In this document: positions 1 to 17,700 of the stretch, in pieces
How positions within the stretch are numbered: position 1 is the first letter of the stretch
Layout of the letters: each line of letters opens with the position of its first letter
NCBI RefSeq assembly: GCF_016808095.1
Contig: NC_068973.1
Location: forward strand, 4,770,501 to 4,834,500
DNA length: 64,000 nucleotides
Origin: Vigna angularis
Taxonomy: Eukaryota > Streptophyta > Magnoliopsida > Fabales > Fabaceae
Direction: 5' to 3'
Notes under the pieces: generated by a model
What the model was told of the DNA's origin: nothing
Databases searched by the model: none
What the model saw: the letters and a program-made list of their open reading frames with translations, nothing else
Made by a program: the position numbers and the translations under genes

Positions 1-272
1 ACGAGATGAAAACAACTTAATCTTGGGAAGGAATCCAGGTTTTTTTTTTCAAACCTATTTTTATTACAATCCCTTTTTCACTCACTGATGAGTAAGAGGT
101 TTTTACTGCCATAGAGTGTAGTGACATTTTATAACATGTATTTAGTATTGTAAAATAAATGCACAGTTAATTAAACATCTCTCTCTTGAGAGTTTTTCTG
201 CCTTATATATATATATATTCTTTTACTCTTGTTTTTCTCTCATTTTAACACTTGGGAACAAATATCACAAAT

Positions 273-278
273 TTTATT
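273..278 (-). other. Candidate polyadenylation signal of the aspartic protease
   Basis: An AATAAA hexamer on the minus strand lies about 146 nt downstream of the stop at 424, a normal 3'UTR distance. The rest of 1-423 is AT-rich 3' flank with no other feature. Plant polyA signals are loose, so this is suggestive only. Confidence 0.35.
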
Positions 279-423
279 CATAGAATATTCCAATCACCAT
301 TTACAACTGAATAGAGACCTTGAGACAAATTCTCAAGAACTGCAATTATTATTTGTGGATCATGCAGACCTCCATTTTTATCATTCAAAACGAATTTGGC
401 AAAGTAATATCACCAAGCTATAA

Positions 424-5074
<4,651 letters not shown>

Positions 5075-5250
5075 GGATAATGATACTTTGACAACATTTT
5101 TTTGAGAACATTTTAACATCATCTATGTATTATTATGTGATTGGTCCAAAATTACTCCACAATCAATAATAATAATTATAAGCACCAACATGAACCAATC
5201 ACAAAATGACACGCAGATAATATTAAAATATTGTCAAAGTATCATTATCC
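5075..5250. mobile_element. MITE-like element with 20-bp terminal inverted repeats
   Basis: The left end reads GGATAATGATACTTTGACAA and the right end is its exact reverse complement, enclosing 176 bp of AT-rich sequence without coding potential. A second left end of the same family, missing its partner, occurs at 41705. The size and perfect TIRs fit a miniature inverted-repeat transposable element. The target duplication is not clear (flanks ATATG and AATCA), so the superfamily is not assigned. Confidence 0.75.
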
Positions 5251-7407
5251 AATCATATATGTACAAATTGTCAATATTAATAAAATTGACATGTCATACA
5301 TTTAATCGAAAATTCAAGAATAGAAATAACATATGAAAAATATAAAAATTTACAACTAATCTAAATATATTTTAAGTTCGTTATCACACGAGTTCCAAGT
5401 AAAATCAAAACATTTATTTCAAAGTGGAGTCTACCACTTTATTGTATCCCTGGATTCATAGAATATGTGGCAAGAAAAACAACCAATATCATGTGAATTA
5501 AAGGGAAATGATATTTTAATACACTTTTTTTTTCACACAATTTTGACATAGTTGGATGTGGAATTTCATAAATGAATTTATAATTTTTTTAAGTAATATA
5601 TTTGTCCAAAGTGGAATTTTTAAATTTGAAAAACAAAAATTGAAGAACTTGAATGAAGCGAGGTAAAGTTCGATGGTTCTCATGGAAAGGTCAACATGAA
5701 GAAAGTTTGGTTGGAGCATGAGATTAGTCAGTGAAATATGTGAAAAGCTTGTTGGTCCATGCAAGATTCTTTACGAATATGTGAAAAGCCATTTATTTCA
5801 ATTTTCATTCTCTCACCCTTATTAACATGTGGCATCCCATGTTATCTCATATATACATTAATATTTTGTTTTTTTAAAAGAACAAAATTGAAAAATTACA
5901 AAACTTTTATAATAATATTAAAAATTATTAGTTATCATGTTGAAACACATTAGTGAAGTCTTTGGAGAGAGAGAAAAGTTAGGATTCAAGAGAATTGGAT
6001 ATTGGATAATAATTAGTAAAATGATTAAGTACAAGATTCTATAAACTTTTTGTTGTAATGTTTTGAGTTAAAAAGTTATGATTTTATTTTTTGTACCAGC
6101 TATTCATAACTAATTAATGTTGAATTTCCTAGAATCTCCCGTTAACTTTCTCTTAGACCTTTTTCTATACCTACTTAAATTCATTATGGTAAATTGAGAT
6201 TTCATGTTTGAATACATGTCAAATAAAGAAAAAAAAATGTGACATATAATAATCAATTTTGTCATCATGAACATATATAATTCCATCAACTTTTACAAGA
6301 AACAAAATCAATTTTTTTAAAAGCTAACTCCGAAATGCAAACAAATTCAAAATCATCCATGTCCATCCTCGACAAAAGTTTCATTTAGTAGAAAACATAA
6401 TTTATAATACTTTTAAAAAGTATTATAATTTCTTACGAAATCTTAATATTATAAAATAATTCAAACTACCTAACTTTTCACACATTAGAATTTTACTCTT
6501 TACATTTCAAAAATAGTCTACAAGTTTTCATTCTAAAAACTATAAAAATATACCTCTAATTCAATTATTTACAAAATTCATACAAATCATTTTAAAGAGT
6601 AGACGTGGAAACACTAAAAAAAATTATTTGTTATCAACCGTTATTTTGTAGTAGTGTAATAAATTGTTAAAAATAGTTTTATTTTTGTTAATTTTCATTA
6701 ATAGTTTTATCTTTAAGTATTTTTTTTTATTGAGAAAGTTTAATGACCTGAAGAAGCAAACATAGAAGATAACATGTTGTTTTGGAAACTAAAGTGTTGT
6801 TTTGGAAAATGTATTTTACTTTTTGTCAATTTCTTAAAATGGCATTTAATAAAATAACTATTTTTCAAAAATAAACAGTTGCATGCATGTTAGAAAAGGA
6901 ATAGCCCGAATTGTACTTCTAAACTCAATATGTCAATGAAATTATGTTATTACAGAAACTCAGGTAAATATAAGCACCTACACAAGCAAACTTCTTGTTC
7001 TTGTCACGTAATTAGAGAGTAGAAGGGATCTATCTTTGGGTGAGGAAACTATTTTTAATGTATATATATGTACTCAACGTAAAATATTTATCATCAATCG
7101 ATTAAGATCAGTTTTGCTGGTTATTATCAAAGTTAACAAACTTATCATACATGGTAAATCTGTGTCTGGATGATCATGAAAAGTACTTTACATTGTAAGT
7201 GCATATAGCTAGCATATCCTTTTTTTTTTTTCTCTCAAAAACTGTTTAAGCTCAATGACTGAAGATTTTATCCATAGATCAAGACGAGGGAGCAGCTAGT
7301 TTTTTCTTCAAAATCTCTGCATGTTTCTTCTTATTTCTTCTGAATGATCGTCAATGGTGTTGAACATTGGGGACAAGGAAAAGAAAGCATAAAATGTCAA
7401 TGGCCTC
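5251..7407. other. AT-rich intergenic spacer
   Basis: About 2.1 kb between the MITE and the 3' end of the CHUP1-like gene. It contains poly-A/T runs and short repeats. No ORF shows family resemblance or splice-compatible exons. The last ~200 bases before 7408 are probably the 3'UTR of the CHUP1-like gene. Confidence 0.5.
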
Positions 7408-10400
7408 TTACGATGATGCTATGCCAGCCAAAAGTTCTCGAGACCCTGCTAAGTGTCCTGGTACATGTTGCCTTATCTCTTCAAAAGCACACAGAGTTTC
7501 TGCATCCAAACCTCCAGCAAACTACAAAGACATACCAAAATATGTGAATTAGTCTCATAAATGATGAAAATTGTAATATTTCATGTTGTGAGTGCAAATA
7601 AGTTTTTTGCTTTTTATAAAAGAAAGGGTTGGTGGTCATTTCAAAGGCGTGAAAGAATTACAAAATTCTGCTAAATTTTCAAAACATCCACAATCATTAA
7701 GTTTGCAGTACAAGAAACAGAAACTTAGTAGTACTCGTCATTCAAACCAGCACATGGTATTTGTTCAATTTATGATCATGCGGTCTAATGACATTTCTAA
7801 CGATTTGCAAATAACTGACACATTAGTAGGGAGGTTAATATTGATGACAAGAAGATATGCAGATATTTGCAGACACTAGGAAATACCTGATGAGCTCTGT
7901 ATGCAAAATGGACGCCCTGAAGCAGAAGGGATTCTTGACTAGACTGTCTGTCAGAATTCCTAGCAGATCCAAGTTCCATTGTCACTCTTTTCATGTACAT
8001 TTTGACCAGAATCATAGAAGCCTGCTTAATCTGCAGATATGGCATAATTATTATTCTTCTAATCAAGTTTTACAATGAAAAATTGTAATATCAACTCTCA
8101 AAAGATAAATATCGTATGTAAGTGATATTCAGTAACCGCTAATTACAAGAGACTTGGATTAATAATTTCTAAACTGAAGCTGTTCTTCATCCAGTTAGCT
8201 GTGTTGTTTCAATTCATTTTCATTGAGTTAAAGACTGAAGGTAAACCAAGCAACACATGGCTCACACAACTCAGTTCATGGTTAAGTATTATATCTATTC
8301 ATGCAGACTGATTTCAAGAATTGCCAATGTCATTAAACCATAACTTCTAATTCTTATTAGAAAGACAAGGTTTACTGAGTGGCATTATTGTTATCGTCAC
8401 ATTCACAAAGAAAAGATAAAAATGATACCTTTTCCGTGATTCCCGAGTCAAGCATCCAAGCGGTTGGAATTTTGTAATCTTGATATGAACGCATTACAGA
8501 ATTTCTCAGCTTGATTAGTCTCTGTATGCTGCACTCAGACCTATCAGAATGACAGGAGAGGACTGTGTAAGTATCCTTCAAACTATAAACCTGGCATATT
8601 TAAAATTGAGGAAACAGAATATGCACTCATAGTATAAATTTTACACTATCATCTAAGTACAAATTATCATATACGGTACGTCAAAAGTTGTATCACCAAG
8701 GATATTTCATTGGCTCACAATGTAAAACTGTTGACATTATCTGTGCTCTGCATAATTAGTACCTAAATATATTATATAGATATACTTTCTTACTTATCTA
8801 ATAGGGTGGCCATCTTTCTCAAGGAAGCTCCACATGGAATTTCAGGGTCATCCTTGAAGGAGGAAATCTCTTGTTCTAACAATTTAAGTTCGCGATACTC
8901 AACTGCGGCTTCACGCATGGCATCAGCTTTTCTCTCAGGCCAATTAAAATGCTTCAAGACTGCACGCTCATCAGCCTGTAGAAAACAGAATATGTGGCAA
9001 TAAGAAATCAACAGCAATCTATTCTATAGAAAACAGAATAGATTAATTATTTTTCTACGCACTCACCAATGATGAGAGTTCACCATCAAGCCAATTCACA
9101 AAATTTAGGACATCTTCAATGTCCGTGTAGGCCGCTTCTACCACCTTTTCTATAAGGTCATTGATAAAATTTCCTTTTGTTTCAATGTCTGTCCTTATCT
9201 GGAAAGCATGATCAGTCACTAATGCTGTATATTTAATTTCAAAATGACAGCAAATGTATAGCCACCAGTTCAATTTGAAAACACAGTGCTTACTGCTAAT
9301 AGATGAGCAGAACGGTTTTGAATTTCTCCAACAATGCTGCTATGTACATTCACAGCAACTGGTTTCTGCTGTTTAACCGATCCTGTTGTGTTCTTCATTT
9401 CTTCTTGATTCTTCAATGAGTGAAGTAATTTTACAAATGCAGGGGCCTTTTGGGTGTTATTTACTTTTGCTACAGGCCTAGAAGGGATTGATGGTGGCAT
9501 CGGTGGTGGAGGTGGTGGAGGCGGTGGCAGACATGCTTTTAGTGCAGGCTTTCTTCCTACCCTTATAGTTGTAGCTTCAGGAATCGTAGGAATTGCTGTT
9601 GGTGCTGGAGTTGAGGCTTTAACAAAGCAGCCATCAGTAATGGCTTCCTTTTTCACTATGGACCTTTCTAATTTGTCAGCAATGAGTTTCTGAATGTGTT
9701 TAAATTTGGGGCTCTGATGTTCTGCAATTGGCTCCTTCATCTAAAATAAAAACCAGACTTACTTTCAATGCAGCAACAGCTCAAACATAAGTTTTATCCC
9801 CAAAACAGATATGTGGCCTCGTTTTTACATCATTATAGAAAATAACATTAAAAAATCCAATCAAACTTCAGCTGAAAATGGGTTAACCATACAGAAAATA
9901 TGAACAGTAGAAGTGAAAAAACAATTGAAGCTTATGATAACAAATAACAAAGCCGTTGACATTTGAACTCTCACCTTTTCACTTCCACCCAAAGACATCA
10001 CCTTCGATTCAGCAGCAGCAACATCCTTAGTGAGTTTTCTGTTGTGAGATTCCAGCTCCACATTCAAGCCCTTAACTTTTTCCAACTCGGCCTTCAAAGC
10101 CAGAACTTCAGACTGCAGATTCTTGATCAAACTCTCACTCACCTCAAGCTTCTCCATCAGTTCCTTCTTACTCTTTCCATCAGGGTCCTCCTTATCCCTC
10201 TTCATAGTAAATTCCCCAACCGCACTCCTTGGCCTAGCAAACTGTTCCACAACATGAGGCCGCACGAAGCGAGACACAGCCTTAGCCTCTTCAGCTTCCC
10301 TACCCCTGTGGGTTCCTGCAACCTCTTCATTGGGTTTGGCCTTGTTCAGCACTAGACCCCTTTTGATCCTGGAAGTGTGCTTCAGCTCTGGAGTGACAGA

Positions 10401-10595
10401 CTGGGCTCTCCTAGTTGGAGTTGACACCACTCCATTGACAACCTCTGGTGGAGTCCTTGGAGGCTCTCTGTACTTGGAAGGAAGTCTTAACCTTGATGGC
10501 GTTAAACTGCTCTGAAGCCTGATCACATTTTTTGTTGGTGGGGGTGGTTGTGGTGGTGATGGTGGTGGTGGTGATGCTGGTGACCCTTGTTTCAT
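7408..10595 (-). CDS. CHUP1/IPGA1-like coiled-coil, proline-rich protein
   Basis: Member of the plant CHUP1-like family, whose founder positions chloroplasts through actin; IPGA1-type relatives act on microtubules and cell shape. Seven exons join in frame: 10595-9975, 9740-9294, 9198-9067, 8975-8794, 8540-8429, 8030-7887, 7521-7408, giving 583 aa. Seen: Pro-rich N-terminus (residues 8-20); coiled coil ~140-205; a nine-proline run near 279-287 that could bind profilin; then the conserved C-terminal domain (SSIVGEIQNRSAHLLA, the TDIEDVLNFVNWLD block, PTAWMLDSGI, QGVHFAYRAHQFAGGLDAET). It is shorter than CHUP1 (about 1000 aa) and lacks its hydrophobic N-terminus, so it is closer to the short relatives. 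I chose the ATG at 10595 because a GTATGT donor at 10696 and a TTTTCAG acceptor ending at 10606 mark a leader intron just upstream. Confidence 0.93.
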
Positions 10596-10605
10596 GGCTC
10601 TTGTT

Positions 10606-10696
10606 CTGAAAACGTGCCTCAAAAAAGAGAGATAGCTCAAAGAATGACACAATAAAAAGAACAAAAGAGAAATAAATAAAAAACGTACATACATAC
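10606..10696 (-). other. Probable 5'UTR intron of the CHUP1-like gene, in-frame and stop-free from an internal ATG
   Basis: On the minus strand GTATGT follows AACT at 10697, and TTTTCAG precedes AACAAGAGCC and the start codon. The 91-bp intron is AT/T-rich as plant introns are. It contains an ATG (10694) in frame with the CDS, and no stop intervenes. If retained, it would add 33 mostly hydrophobic residues. Confidence 0.6.
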
Positions 10697-12546
10697 AGTT
10701 CTCTGTGTCAGTGGAATGGTGGTGTTTTTGTGAATGTCAATAATACAAATGGTGGTTGAAGCAGGAACTTGTCACCTAGAAAAGACAGGATTTATGCAAC
10801 ACCTTTCTGTGTGGAAGATGAGACACAACAAATCAGTGATAGTATGAGGTGGTCATAGATGACGAACAGTGACAACAATCTATGTATAGTAAAGAGCTTT
10901 GGTGATTTTTTTATTCTTTCTTATTCTCAATTAAAGTGCACATTGCAATGAAGTGAGTAGAGTCGCACAAACACTTGTTTGACATGGAATGGAAAAGCTC
11001 AAAAACTTGGTGCTTAACTTGGCCACCAAAAAAGAAAGTGACCCTCATCCAAAGGGTGAGGACACTATGACTCTTAAGGTACAGTTAGATTCTACTAGAA
11101 AAAAGGACAGAAATTCCATTGATTCTTTGTCTTTTGCTAGGCAAAATCAAGTCCTGGTTCTTCCACTTGAGATGGAATATATGCTGCTTGCATGCCTAGG
11201 ACTAGTTTTCCTCAATAGGCACTAACCTATATCTGCAACAGTGCTCCAATATCAGAATATAAATACTTTATCAAATCAGATTATTAATAGATTATCTTAT
11301 ACAGGGTAAACCCATTTGTTTTAAAATTGAATGCAAATACTTTTTTCATTGCTAAACAAAATTTAATGTGTGTTCAAATTAATCCCATGTACACATTGTA
11401 AACTACAACATGTATTCCTAATTATACATACAGACAATCACATGCATGTGTCGATGACGATTTTTCCATAAAAGGACTAAACCGTTATTATCATAATAAA
11501 AAAACCTCTTGGGTCCCAAAAGAGAGTTAGTGTCATGGAATAATTCCATAGAAGACTTTGTCGTGTACTATGAGAGACAGTGTCAACATCCTTAATTCAA
11601 TGTGACAAAGAAGTTGAAGGCATGAAACTCAGTCATTATTTAGTAAAGTACAATAGTACTGTTGGACACTAAATCATATTCCCATAAAACACATTATATA
11701 GAGAGAATCGTGTCTTCAAAGTCGAAATTACTAGTTGTTGGGTGTTATTTATTTTTGTAAGGCCAACATAAAACTGTATTATAAAAACGAGTATACTTGA
11801 TTTCAAGTACATGTTTGGTGGCATATTCTCTTTCATTGTAGCTTGAATTACAAGTTTTAGCAGTCTGATTGGTTCATCGATCAATAATGCGTTTTCAATT
11901 GGCTTAACAACTTAAGCACTAAACTAAAGCACCTTTTTTTTCTCTAACCATGTGGGTAAACAATGCTTTGATTTTGGCTGAAGGGAACGAAATGTCACTT
12001 GCAAGCATGGAAACAATGTTTTAAGGATATGGATTCCTCTGCCTTAAATGTCAAAATCAAACTCATAGAGGTCACACTCTTTACCTTGTCTTCCACGGAT
12101 AATTACAAAGTCTTTGCATTTGGGACCACAGATTCAGAAAAAAATATCATTACAAAGGAATTAAAAGATAGTGAAAGTAAAAGGTCCTCTGCATTTTTTT
12201 TATTTCTCTCAGCACCAATATTAGTAGGCAATGAATGTATCAAACAGAAAAATCTAAGGCTTAAAGTATATTGGTTCAAAACTCTCATGTCTCAAACCCA
12301 ACAATACCATAAACTACTAAACTAAAAGACAAAAAGTGTGGGTGAGTATCATTAGCTTTAGCCATATTCTTTACTTGATGCCCTAAAAGCAATAAAAAAT
12401 ATACAGTAAGTTCCTTTTCACTTTCTACATGAAAGATTCATCAAGAATATATGGACAAACCTATGTGTTTTAGACCTTTATAGACTTTGGCTTGAAGTGT
12501 TCATCTATCTTTTATTACATATCAGATTCTTCATTTATCCTTGACA

Positions 12547-12548
<2 letters not shown>
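10697..12548. other. Promoter side of the CHUP1-like gene and spacer
   Basis: The first few hundred bases upstream of 10697 should carry the promoter. Two open stretches at 10989-11225 and 11999-12325 have no domain I recognise, no extending exons and codon use like the spacer, so I do not call them genes. Confidence 0.45.

Positions 12549-12594
<46 letters not shown>
12549..12594. repeat. (AT)n microsatellite
   Basis: Uninterrupted AT dinucleotide run of about 46 bp. Likely length-polymorphic. Confidence 0.95.
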
Positions 12595-12598
<4 letters not shown>

Positions 12599-13697
12599 AG
12601 GAAAAGTATTAGTATCCCATCTTGAGAAGTCAAATTTTAAAACCTTAATGACCAGCCAAGTAAAATTTAGAAGGAACGTATTGATGGAATTTAAAAACTA
12701 AAATCATTGTTGAATGTAACTATGCACTTTATCTGACTGCAAGTGTTTCATAGATATGAAGTGAATTTGATTTGTTCAATATTTTAGCAGATGGGAACTG
12801 CTGACATAAAATTTGTCAAAGCCTATGTTCTTCTGATCATAAAAATTTTCTCATCAAACATTTGATTTGTGAGAAATGTGACATGTGAAACCTGAATGAA
12901 CTACATCAGCGGCATTTCATCATTGAAGTGATGAGAGAGAGAATGGTGTTGGTAGGAGCTGCAGTCTCTACATATATATTTTTCAGGGCCATTACATGCT
13001 ACCTTGGTTCAAAGCAGGCTTATGTGACATGTGCACAAGTACAAAACACAATAATCTTAAGCATATCTTAAATGAAAATTCCTTTGCAATAAACCAATAT
13101 CTAATAAAATCTAAAAGTCACTATCTTTTTAAAATAAAGCAACAGATTTTATACAAATAGTCCTTTTCAATGGTCTCATATATCACGAAGTTATCTTCTA
13201 TGGAATTGTAGGAATAAAAAAAATAATAAGACAAATAATAACAAAGTTATGATCATGGAAATATTCACACTTACAAATATTGTTGGTACTCGTGTCTACG
13301 ATGCGCCATAGTGCCTGTTATTATAAAACTATTTTTATTATATAAAATAAGTTATTTTTAGTAGTTATTAATTACCAAAAAGAACCATTTTTTAGTTTTA
13401 AATTTTTAAATTATTTTTGAAAAACTGTCAGAGATTAAAACTTATGATCAATCTCAATTATTTTTTTAATTTGATAAATATCTATGGGTACTTATGACGC
13501 CATTATTATAGTAAAAATCTACTATTTCATCGTTATTTTGCAAAATATTGTAACAAATATGCAACACGTTTTGTACAAAAGGTTTAAATTGATCATATGG
13601 ATTTCTTTGTTTAGGTATAGCTTTACTCTTTTTATCTTGTGAATGTGAAAATACTTCTCTTTTGAAAAAACAAAAATGTTCACTTGTGTTGCTAAAT

Positions 13698-13699
<2 letters not shown>

Positions 13700-13779
<80 letters not shown>
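13700..13779. repeat. (TA)n microsatellite
   Basis: Uninterrupted TA run of about 80 bp. The Ile-Tyr repeat ORFs across it are translation artefacts. Confidence 0.95.
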
Positions 13780-13783
<4 letters not shown>

Positions 13784-16700
13784 TGGGCAGAAAAAAAAAT
13801 TATCCTGTATGACTTGCTACTTCATAGTGAATATATTTTGCATGCTATGTACAAATGTTTTTCCATAACTTAAAAAAAATGTTTTCCTTATTAAAACTAA
13901 ATAGAAAACACACATATATATTTTATGAGGAACATATTTGAGCCTGCATGGTTCAGTGTTTGATAAAAAAAGGTGAGAATTGCATCATAGACAAAAGGTA
14001 TTGTGAATGATGAAAACAGAGCAAAGTACCTGTTTTCCTGAATTTGAGAGATATAGTGCAGTTTTGAATATTAACTCCCCTTGAATCATTTAGCAAGCCT
14101 TCTCATGTTCTTCCAACTAAAACAACAACATGATCATCATCTAGCCATACAAATGCTATCATGCAGGAATTGTTTAGCTAAACTTGATATGCTGAGTAAC
14201 ATGACTCATACTCAGATGGATAAAAAAGAAAGCTAAGTACAGAAGGGAAGCTTGAAGGGTTGAAGTGGTTTTTGCAATGTGAAAAGTTTTGATATAGGAT
14301 TGCAGAGAAAGGTAACGAGAGAGAAGGAGTGTTTGAGGGTTGAGAAGGTGATTCCCTTAGAAGGAATACTTGAAATAGAGAAGAAAATGGTTAGTTATGA
14401 TTTCACATCAGACACTGCGGTTGTGTCTTAAGAAATGTCATTATATGTGTTGGATGAGTGCCTAACATTTCATGTATATGTTGCATATATATATATATAT
14501 ATACATAAAGAGGTGTGAACACAAACTTCTTCCCACTTCTGGTGGGCACCAAGGGTTTCATTAAAACTATCTTAAGATGGGAGACACCACCAGTTTCATT
14601 AAAACGCTATTTTTATTAATCTTCTATACAAAAGTTTATGTAATATAATTTCATCTGCAATATAAACTTTATTTCTTGCTTTTTTAGGATTATAATTATT
14701 GACATTTTCTTCCTGCACCTCCTAATTTCTTGGTCTACCCCTATAATTTTTAAACTGACATCTTATATATTTGTAAAGGTAATTTTCAGATTATTTTTTT
14801 CAAAAAATTTCTACGACAGGTTTTTTGAAACTTCTGAAATTCTAGAATGAAACTTTTGGAATAAGATTACGCATACAATGCATTCCAGAGTAAGCTTTTC
14901 AGAACAGGGTTTCTAGAATAAGATTTCTGAAATATATGAAATGTACATTGGAACAAGTTTTTCAGAACGAATAAAGTATATTTAAAAACAAACATTTTGA
15001 AACGAATTTATGTTGGCAATGCGTTCTCTCTCTCTTATTTTTCCTGTACAGTATTCTCCCTCTCTTCTTCTTCCTTTGTCACTGTGATGGTACATGGCGG
15101 CAACGATGATGATAATAACAATTATAACAACAACGGTGATGTAGTACAATGAGAAAGCGTATTTTAGTTCTTTTTTTCTTGAATGGGATGCAGCTAGTAA
15201 TAAGGTGGTGTAGGAAGCAGAAACCTAAGTATTTGTCCATGTAATTGATAGATGAAAGTAAGGGTACAACTCTATTAAAAGAGTTTTACAACAAATTTAA
15301 AAGATACGCATAAAAATATCTTGCTAATTTATTACAGTATCAATGCTTTTGAGTGTGAAAAATACAAACACAAAGGACTTCTTAATAATAAACCTTTAGC
15401 CTTTCTTTTCAAGTTCACCTAGGGATATCAAGTTTTGCTTCAAGCTAGGTACAAATCTACATTATTTAATACTTAGATGTCTTAGTGTCAAACTTCTTAT
15501 ATTTAACTCCTTTGAACTCTGAACCATTTGAATCTCCTGAAAAAAAAGAGTCTTTATTTTCTGCAACAAGTTTATTTGAAATGGTCATGTGTCTTATACA
15601 ACAAAACACAAACCACCACACCTAATTCTCGTTATCAATCTCAACGTTTATGTTTTCCACTTAAAAAATTAGTTTATTGAATTCATCCAAATATTCACTA
15701 ATTATCTTTTCCTAATTATCTTGCATGAGTATAATGTTTACTTAATATAAAAGATTAAATAAAAATTTAATCATTTAAAGGTTTTTTTTAGCTTCCTTTA
15801 TAACCTAATTGTTATTTTCTTATTTGATACTTGCCTTAAAATTTTGTCAATAAAATTAAGAATAATTGTACTTTTGAATTTTATTGAAGGAGAACTTAAA
15901 AAAAAATCTCATTGAACTAGAAAAACACATATATGCAATCACCACCATTCAAACTGATTCACATAGCTAATTTTCAATGTTATTACTTGATGATTAAAAA
16001 GTTCACACTCACCACACCTATTTATTATGGAATAGATCTAACAAACTCACCGCAAAACCACCTACAACACAAATACAACAATAACAAAGGAAGAAAACAT
16101 CATATATAAGTCAGTAAAAAATAAACTAAAAAAAATCAAATACATAAAAATAACTTAAGTTCTATTATAAAGTATTAGCAAACTTTAATATTAGTGCAAA
16201 TAATTTAGTATAATAGCCATTTGAGCAATTGGAATCTTATATTTAACCTAATCACCGTATAAATTTATGGAATGTTCAATTTAAAGTAATTTTCTAGATG
16301 GAGTAATTCTTAAAAACTTTTTATAATCATCTACCAGGATATGAAATATAATTTTTAAACTCCCCAGTTAATTGATTTGGAATGTATTTCCAGATGAACT
16401 AATGTAGAAGACTATGCCTATAATTCAATTTGTTGTCTTTTACCACCAATGCAAAAATGTAAACCCCACGAAATTAAGACTGGTTAAGGGAAGTGCTAGA
16501 TGACTGATTAAGCTGATATTAATAACTATTAAAAAATAAATTAATTAGTTAGATTCTTTTAAATTCTATAAACAAAATTTAATTTTGAGATAAAACTTAC
16601 TTTTTTTTTATAATTGAATTACTTTATACTTAAAAAAATTCTGATTTAAATGTCCTTTTGCATGTTCTCAAACCAATCTAAAAGAAATTGTATATTTCTC

Positions 16701-17160
16701 TAAGACAGGAATACCACAGGAATTATCCCGTCCCATTCCAGCATAAACAGCTGAATGACAAGGCACTATGGATGGAGTGACAGTAGTATTGAGGAAAATT
16801 ATTAGAATTTAGTATTTTATTTGCAAACGAAAGGTACAGGAAATAAAAAAACCTCCTCGAAAATACTAATTTTAAAAAATCGTTAAATTAAAGAGTGAAA
16901 CATACTTTTCATTACGTGACTCAAGTCTTAGTAATTATAGAGATTAAATTAACATTTTCATAATCTATTGCGAATTTTATCGATTAAAATTAAAATAATA
17001 GTAAAATGACACGTACTTACGTTCATTTGACACATTATAAAAAGTAAAATATTTATAAAAAATATATTTTTGTAATTTTAGAAAAAGAAAAAAAATCAAA
17101 TAAATATACCGCTAAAATTATTCCCTCGTCAGGCAATGAGACGAACCAGGTAATAAAAAG
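13780..17160. other. AT-rich spacer with a short TA run and degenerate repeat arrays
   Basis: No convincing gene. A short TA run lies at 14485-14503. Around 14800-15010 there is a loose array of TTCTAGAA / TTTCAGAA-like units, similar in style to 38410-38650. Around 16025-16080 a stretch (GGAATAGATCTAACAAACTC and following) is repeated at about 24864, marking a dispersed, probably LTR-derived repeat. A purine-rich stretch at 14230-14400 has no ORF. Confidence 0.45.
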
Positions 17161-17700
17161 TAAAATATTATTTCTTCCAAGCTGTCACACACTAAAAGCG
17201 TTCCCGGGAACACACATTCCGTTTCAACCGCTTCCTCATCTCATCTCGCCGTTTCCGCCGCCGGACCCACCGCCATTCGACCGCGATGTTCGGGGCGAAG
17301 ACATTTGCAAACTTCCTCGTCTTCCTCACGCTCCTCCAATTAGCCGCTATTGAACGGAGTCACTTTCCGTTACGGCTTCTTCTGTGTTGCGGAACCCGCG
17401 AGAGAATAACGCTTCTACTTTGTGCGTGTCTGTTCCGTTGACGCCAACCACGTTAATGATGGTGGCCTTTTCTCCATCACGCCGTCCAGTGATTGCGATG
17501 TGGATACCTCGGGGAGAGATTAGTGGGAACTTGAGCGTTAAGGTGGAATGTCTCAAGGATTCAAGTGAACGGTCCCATGTTTTTTCCGTTACCGTTACAT
17601 TGTTTCCGTTTTGGGCGTGCTTTGGTTTTGTGTTCATGCGGTGAGGTTTTGTGCTGTATTGCACTTTGATGGATTCTTCGTCTCGTCTTTCGGTAAATGC
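17161..17700 (+). other. CpG-rich block: probable promoter/first-exon region of the 5'-nucleotidase gene
   Basis: GC and CpG rise sharply here (CCGCCGCCGG near 17250), as at the 5' ends of plant housekeeping genes. It is the only such block upstream of the nucleotidase exon at 20417. An ATG at 17286 opens a frame beginning MFGAKTFANFLVFL that closes after about 50 codons. A neighbouring frame gives a Ser/Arg-rich stretch (SVTASSVLRNPRENNAS) that would suit an organellar targeting peptide. No single frame connects with a donor to the phase-1 acceptor at 20417, so the first exon is either frameshifted, elsewhere, or more complex than I can resolve. Confidence 0.45.

Noticed and set aside
10989..11225. 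78-codon plus-strand ORF upstream of the CHUP1-like gene
   Set aside because: No recognised domain, no splice partners, ordinary spacer composition.
11999..12325. 108-codon plus-strand ORF
   Set aside because: No family resemblance and no supporting exons; overlapping minus-strand frame is equally open.
13662..13873. Plus-strand ORFs rich in Ile-Tyr
   Set aside because: They are translations of the (TA)n microsatellite at 13700-13779. The same applies to 12492-12701 and 32955-33180.
17347..17664. 105-codon minus-strand ORF in the CpG-rich block
   Set aside because: GC-rich DNA stays open on both strands; nothing recognisable, and position favours the plus-strand gene's 5' end.
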